From the NCBI GenBank assembly GCA_045107135.1, contig JASFZI010000056.1:1-13005 (forward strand): DNA of 13,005 nucleotides, given 5' to 3'. This DNA comes from UBA6164 sp045107135 (GTDB taxonomy: Bacteria; Patescibacteriota; Gracilibacteria; BD1-5; UBA6164). Every line of letters begins with the position of its first letter. The stretch's first letter is position 1. Below are positions 8,806 through 13,005 of the stretch, one piece after another. Below the pieces are notes generated by a model. It was not told the DNA's origin and searched no databases. It worked only from the letters and a program-made list of their open reading frames with translations. A program made the position numbers and the translations under genes.

Positions 8806-10938
8806 ATGGAGGAAGTAAGTTTTATGACACAAACCTTGTCTCTCTTGGTTTTGCTTATTATATGTTCTTTTACATATATATTAAGTAAAAAAATAAACTT
8901 TCCATATACTGTATTATTAGTAATTACAGGTCTATTATTAGTTCCAATATCATACATAGATTTTTTCTCATTTATTGATGATTTTAAATTGACTCCTGAC
9001 TTATTGTTTTTCGTATTTTTACCAATATTGCTTTTTGAGGCAGCTTATAATATAAACTATAAATTACTTCTAAGTAATTGGAAAACTATAGCATTATTAT
9101 CCATTTTTTGATTATTAATTTCATGATGAATAGTAGCAAGTGTTCTTTATTTTGCATTACCTTATGTTGGTTTAAATATCCCATTTTTGGTATGTTTAAT
9201 GTTTTGAGTATTAATATCTGCTACTGATCCAGTGGCTGTTTTATCAATATTTAAATCACTTTGAGCTCCTAGAAGACTTACTATGTTATTTGAATGAGAA
9301 AGTCTTTTTAATGATGGTACTGCAGTTGCAATATTTTTGGTTATACTTTGAGTAATACTTGAATGATGAGTGATGACATGAGCTGTTTATGTAGAGGGAA
9401 CTTTGAAATTTTTATCAATGTTATTTGGATGAATATTATTTTGATCTTTTACTTGAATATTGTTTAGTAAGGTAATATGATATATAAAAAATAATGAAGA
9501 AGTAGAAATAGTATTAACTATGCTACTTGCACATATAACCTTTATACTAGCAGAGCTGATAAGTCATCATTTTCCTTTTATTCCAATTTCAGGAGTAATA
9601 GCTACAGTTATAGCATCAATTATAATTTGAAATTATGGTAGATATAAAATAACACCAAGAGTAGAGGCTCATATGCAAAAATTTTGGGAATTTTTTGCAT
9701 TTATTTCAAACTCAATAATATTTATTCTTATGTGATTAATGTTATCAAGTATTGATATAGAATTAACACAATTTATACTACCAATTATAATTTGAATACT
9801 GACAGTTATGATTGCTAGAGTTATTTCAGTTTATATTCCCATCTCAATTATTAATTTTTTCAAAATAGAAGAACGTATTCCTCAAACTTGGATTAAATTA
9901 TTATCTTGGTGAAGTCTTAGGTGAGCTTTAGCTTTAATGATGATACTAATGATTCCATGAGTAGGGGATTTAGGATATACAGAATTAATGGCATTTCAAG
10001 AAATGGTATGATGGGCATATGATTTTTCTATAAAAGAATTTTTACTTGTTTTGACAATCTGAAGTATAATGTTTACTCTTTTTGTTAAAGCTCCAACAAC
10101 TCCTTTAATGATGAAACAGCTTAAAGTAGATAAACTTCATAGATTAGAAGAATTTGAATATGAAGAATGAAAAATTCTTGCAAATTTAAAAATTCTTGAA
10201 AAATTAAATTCTTCATATAAAAAAGCATATTTGACACAAATAGAATATGATGAACTAAAAACTAATTATACTAAGAAATTAAAAGACGCAATTGAGGAAA
10301 TGAAAGTGTTATTATCAGGAGAACCTAATAAATCAAAAACTTTAATAAGAAGAGCTATATCGTTACATGCATTATGAATAGAAAAACAATATTTAAAGGA
10401 TTTATTTTTCTATAATGAAATAGATGAGCATAATTTTAAATATATTCTTAGGAAGATAGAAAAACAAATGGAGAGAGTAGAACATGATTTTTCTCAATTG
10501 AGACAAATTTCTGATAAAGAAAATGATTATGATATTTTCTCAAGATTTGTAGTTTCTCTATATAAGAAAAAATCTACTGATTTGGATGCATATATAAGAA
10601 ATAGAGCAAGAGTTATAATTACAAGAAAAGTTATTAAAGAATTAAGAGAATTATCTAAAAATAATTTTTGATTTAATAATAATATATTTGATGAATTAAT
10701 ATATTTATATTCTGCTTTTAATAAAAATGCAGATGAAAAGAGAATAAAAATATTTTCTTCTCATAAAGCCACTATCAATGCTGTAGAATCTAAACTCGTA
10801 AATAAATCACTCCTTAAATTAGAGGAAAAAGTAATAAAAGATTTATATAGTAAAGAAATTATTACACCTAAATTATATATTAGATTCATGGAAAATATAG
10901 AAAATGAAATGTATAGTGATGTAAAGAAATTAGTTTAG
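8806..10938 (+). CDS. NhaP-type Na+(K+)/H+ antiporter, CPA1 family, with long cytosolic tail
   Basis: 710 residues. Residues ~5-425 form a multi-helix transporter. It has the CPA1 signature SATDPVAVLSIFKSL (D141-P142) and GESLFNDGTAVAIF, with the Asn-Asp pair N169-D170 that marks electroneutral CPA1 exchangers. It would exchange cytoplasmic Na+ or K+ for H+ to control pH and salt. Residues ~430-710 are a charged, helical cytosolic domain with no family I recognise, far longer than in minimal NhaP proteins; regulation by it is inferred. Start: ATG 8806 fits the A-rich, Shine-Dalgarno-less starts of this genome. GGAGG at 8808-8812 could instead serve ATG 8824, which would give 704 residues. The 107 nt upstream show no clear promoter. 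Confidence 0.92.
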
Positions 10939-10959
10939 TGAAATTGTACTTGAATTTAG

Positions 10960-11067
10960 ACCTCTCATCTGAATCTTCTCTCCTTGTCAGGAGAAAAGGG
11001 CTACATATACTATTTTGTAGTTTCTTTCCCCTGATAAGGGGAGAGAATTCAGATGAGAGGTTTTTTT
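10960..11067 (+). terminator. 102-nt GC-rich hairpin/cloverleaf element acting as terminator
   Basis: ACCTCTCATCTGAAT (10960-10974) pairs perfectly with ATTCAGATGAGAGGT (11047-11061), followed by seven T. The interior can pair on as one long imperfect stem. It can also fold into three arms: TCTCCT-TGTC-AGGAGA, CTACA...TGTAG, and TCCCCT-GATA-AGGGGA. It ends transcription of the antiporter gene. No A tract lies on the left, so it terminates on one strand only. The size and GC content suggest a mobile or repeated palindromic unit rather than an ordinary terminator. Confidence 0.8.
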
Positions 11068-11133
11068 GTTTTTCTTTGCAAAAATTAATAAATTAATTAA
11101 ACTGATTATAAATTATATCAAACAAATAAATAT

Positions 11134-11817
11134 ATGAAAATTGATAATGTAACTTTAGCTTTTTGAAATAAAATAATACTTAGAGATATTAATTTAGAAA
11201 TACAAAAATGAGAATTTGTATTTTTTATTGGTTATTCTGGTAGTTGAAAGACAACTTTAATTAGATCTCTTATATGAGATTTTAAACCTATGATATGAGA
11301 TATCATATTAGATAATCATTTAGCTTTATATAAAGGATTAACAGAAGAAACTTTATTGAATTATAGGAGATGAATCGGAGTAATTTTCCAAGATTATAAA
11401 TTACTAGAATCTAAAAAAGTTTATGAGAACGTAGCGTTTGCTATGGAAGTATGTTGATATAGTGATGAAATTATAAGAAAAAAAGTTCCAGAGGCTTTAG
11501 AAAAAGTCTGATTATTAATCAAGAAAGATAAGTTTATATTTGAACTTAGCTGAGGGGAAAAACAAAGAGTAGCAATAGCAAGAGCATTGGTTCATGATCC
11601 TAAAATAATAATTTGAGATGAACCTACTTGAAACTTAGATCCTGAAACTGCTAAAGAGATAATGAATATATTTAATGATATTAATTCAGATTGAAAGACT
11701 GTTATTATGGCTACCCATGATGAAAATATAGTAAATAGTTTGAATAAAAGAGTAATTTCTTTTAAAGACAAAAAAGTTACTAGTGATATTAGGAATTGAA
11801 AATATACATTACATTAA
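11134..11817 (+). CDS. ftsE: FtsE-like ABC transporter ATPase
   Basis: 227 residues, the usual FtsE length. All ABC motifs are present: Walker A GYSGSGKT (33-40), Q-loop Q86 (VIFQDYKLL), signature LSGGEKQ (138-144), Walker B with D162-E163 in GDEPTGNLDPET, and H-loop H195. G38 of the P-loop, G140 of the signature, and two glycines around Walker B are TGA codons. RRGIGVIFQDYKLL and the ENVAFAMEV that follows are typical of FtsE, which with FtsX controls peptidoglycan hydrolases at the septum. LolD/MacB-type ATPases are close relatives, so the name is moderately sure. Oddity: no ftsX follows; a strong terminator begins at the stop codon. The 72 nt upstream, after the preceding hairpin, are AT-rich with no clear promoter. 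Confidence 0.82.
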
Positions 11818-11846
11818 AAAAACTCCAATTTAATTGGAGTTTTTTT
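11816..11846. terminator. bidirectional terminator between ftsE and the convergent gene
   Basis: AAAAAAACTCCAA (11816-11828) and TTGGAGTTTTTTT (11834-11846) pair perfectly around TTTAA. The A and T runs on either side let it stop transcription from both strands. It overlaps the ftsE stop and ends right at the stop codon of the minus-strand gene. Confidence 0.9.
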
Positions 11847-12290
11847 CTAATATCATTTAACGATATTTTTTACTTTTGTATATGAGCTTCTCATATTTCT
11901 ATAATTTCTTATTATAGCTGTATCAAGTTCTATAAAAGAGTTACCTTCTTTTATTTTTAAATAGAAGAAAAACCTATTTATATAATAAACAAAGTTGTTA
12001 TAGTTTGTTATGATTCAGTTTGTTTGATAATATTCATATTCTCAGCTTCTATATTTTTTCATGAATTCTTCTCTAAGAATTGAATCTATAGTTTTAAGCT
12101 CATTATAAATATGGTTATATTGCGGATTATTGAAATGAATGTAATCAATACTTGATAGGTTAAGATTATATTCTTCTACACCAAAATTCAAATCTAATAA
12201 TTTTTCAATATATCATTCTTCAGCAAATGTAATAGATAGGCTTGAAAAAAAGATAATAAATGCTATAATATATGTAATAATTTTTCTCAT
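11847..12290 (-). CDS. small exported protein of unknown function
   Basis: 147 residues. The N-terminus is a clear Sec signal peptide: MRKI, a hydrophobic core to about residue 20, and TFA before EE, so cleavage is expected after A23. The mature ~124 residues are rich in Tyr, Asn, Ile and charged residues, with no Cys and no family I recognise. They look alpha-helical (SILREEFMKKYRS). Three Gly are TGA, and the last residues read KGY before TAG. It is divergent from the dnaJ-like gene and convergent with ftsE. Proximity to ftsE could hint at an envelope role, but nothing in the sequence shows this. Confidence 0.78.
12242..12269 (+). promoter_or_regulatory. possible promoter of the dnaJ-like gene
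   Basis: TTGAAA, 16 nt, then TATAAT, lying inside the start of the divergent minus-strand gene. Initiation near 12276 would give a ~67-nt leader. AT-richness makes this tentative. No CIRCE-type inverted repeat is seen in the leader. Confidence 0.35.
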
Positions 12291-12342
12291 ATGTAAATGT
12301 GATTAAATTTAATATAGTATATTTATAGTCTAAAAAAAGGAA

Positions 12343-13005
12343 ATGTCAAATAATTATTATGATACTCTATGAGTAGGGAAAAATGCTAGTGATACTGAGA
12401 TAAAAAAAGCATATAGGAAACAAGCTATGAAGTATCATCCAGATAGAAATGCTGGGGATAAAGCTGCTGAATCAAAAATCAAAGAAATTAATACAGCTTA
12501 TGATATTTTATGAGATTCAAAAAAGAAAAAACAATATGATACTTTTGGTTCTGCATGATGAAATCCTTTTGGGGGATGAGCTTGAGGATGATACTCTAGT
12601 CAATGATTCGGCGGTTTTGAAGATATTTTTTGATGAATGTGAGGTACTTCAAGTAGAGGTTGAGAAACAACATTTAATATGGAAGACTTGTTTGGATGAT
12701 CAATGTGAGGTTGATTTTGAGGACAACAAAGTACAAGACAAAAAACTCAAGCTAAAAAACCAGTAAATCTTGATTTTGAAAAAACTTATGAAATTCCAAT
12801 TTTTGATTTAATTTTGTGATGTAAAATAGAAGTAAAATGAGTTTATTGAAATACAGCTAAGCTTAAAATTCCACCATCTACAAAACCATGAAAAAAGTTT
12901 AGAGTTAAATGATTTTGAAAAAAAGAACCAGGTAAAGAGGGAAATCTAATAGTAAAAGTTGAAGCGCTTATGCCTAAAAATATTAGTGAAGTGCGTTCTG
13001 GGCAT
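12343..13005 (+). CDS. DnaJ/CbpA-like co-chaperone, class B, 3' end missing
   Basis: 221 residues are visible and the frame is open at the window end. Residues ~4-67 are a J domain with HPD at 32-34, which stimulates DnaK ATPase, ending in KQYDTFG. Residues ~69-125 are a Gly/Phe-rich linker in which most Gly codons are TGA; this is the plainest proof in the window that TGA is glycine. From ~138 a C-terminal substrate-binding domain follows (LDFEKTYEIPIFDLILG, then KIPPSTKPGKKFRVKGFG). No CxxCxGxG zinc repeats lie between linker and CTD, so it is CbpA/DjlA-like class B rather than canonical DnaJ. The ATG is preceded by AAAAAAAGGAA, too close for a normal Shine-Dalgarno. About 80-100 residues are missing by family length. 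Confidence 0.92.

Noticed and set aside
12449..12766. A 105-codon plus-strand gene in another frame
   Set aside because: It is out of frame with the DnaJ-like protein, whose J domain and Gly/Phe linker account for the same bases.
11134..12800. TGA read as tryptophan (code 4)
   Set aside because: Invariant glycines of the ABC P-loop and LSGGE signature and the DnaJ linker would become Trp; TGG is used for Trp elsewhere.
478..13005. A pseudogene-rich region with many premature stops
   Set aside because: All interruptions are TGA and fall where glycine is expected; frames are otherwise intact with conserved motifs.
1..13005. DGR reverse transcriptase, template repeat, CRISPR array or rRNA/tRNA genes
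   Set aside because: All coding space is assigned to other families. I found no second copy of the variable region, no regularly spaced repeats and no RNA-gene signatures by reading both strands.

Overview
This 13 kb window is very AT-rich and is almost fully coding, but only if UGA is read as glycine. TGA sits in frame dozens of times where a family demands Gly: the P-loop and LSGGE signature of an ABC ATPase, the P-loop of a coupling-protein-like ATPase, and the Gly/Phe-rich linker of a DnaJ-type protein. All ten visible stop codons are TAA or TAG, and none is TGA. That is genetic code 25, which points to a Candidate Phyla Radiation bacterium of the Gracilibacteria (BD1-5) or Absconditabacteria (SR1) type. 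I cannot choose between the two from this window. The first 13 bases match the end of an Illumina adapter, so position 1 is probably a true contig end.

Layout. 1-1650: a 5'-truncated gene and a membrane-anchored surface-type protein, 2 nt apart, closed by a hairpin. 1743-3035: a CorC/CNNM-family transporter (DUF21, two CBS domains, CorC_HlyC domain). It converges on a nucleotidyltransferase-fold protein (3043-3759, minus), and both stop codons lie in one bidirectional terminator. 3821-4258: a rubredoxin-superoxide reductase fusion. 4287-5999: a prepilin-like protein ending in a formylglycine/C-type-lectin-like (FISUMP-type) domain. 6158-8698: a VirD4/TraD-like ATPase with its own promoter. 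8806-10938: an NhaP-type Na+/H+ antiporter with a long cytosolic tail, followed by a 102-nt GC-rich hairpin or cloverleaf element. 11134-11817: an FtsE-like ABC ATPase, converging on a small exported protein (11847-12290, minus). 12343-13005: a DnaJ/CbpA-like co-chaperone, cut by the window end.

The most interesting part is the last ~60 codons of the prepilin-lectin gene. There GC rises to about 47%, adenine falls to about 19%, and all seven glycines use GGG or GGT, although most glycines upstream in the same gene use TGA. This is what a diversity-generating retroelement (DGR) variable region, rewritten by adenine mutagenesis, should look like. No reverse transcriptase or template repeat is in the window, so it would have to be served in trans. 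The proposed picture is a surface-displayed, retroelement-diversified lectin on a pilin-type anchor, next to a DNA-transfer or pilus-type ATPase. The other genes are ion homeostasis, oxidative defence, cell division and chaperone functions.
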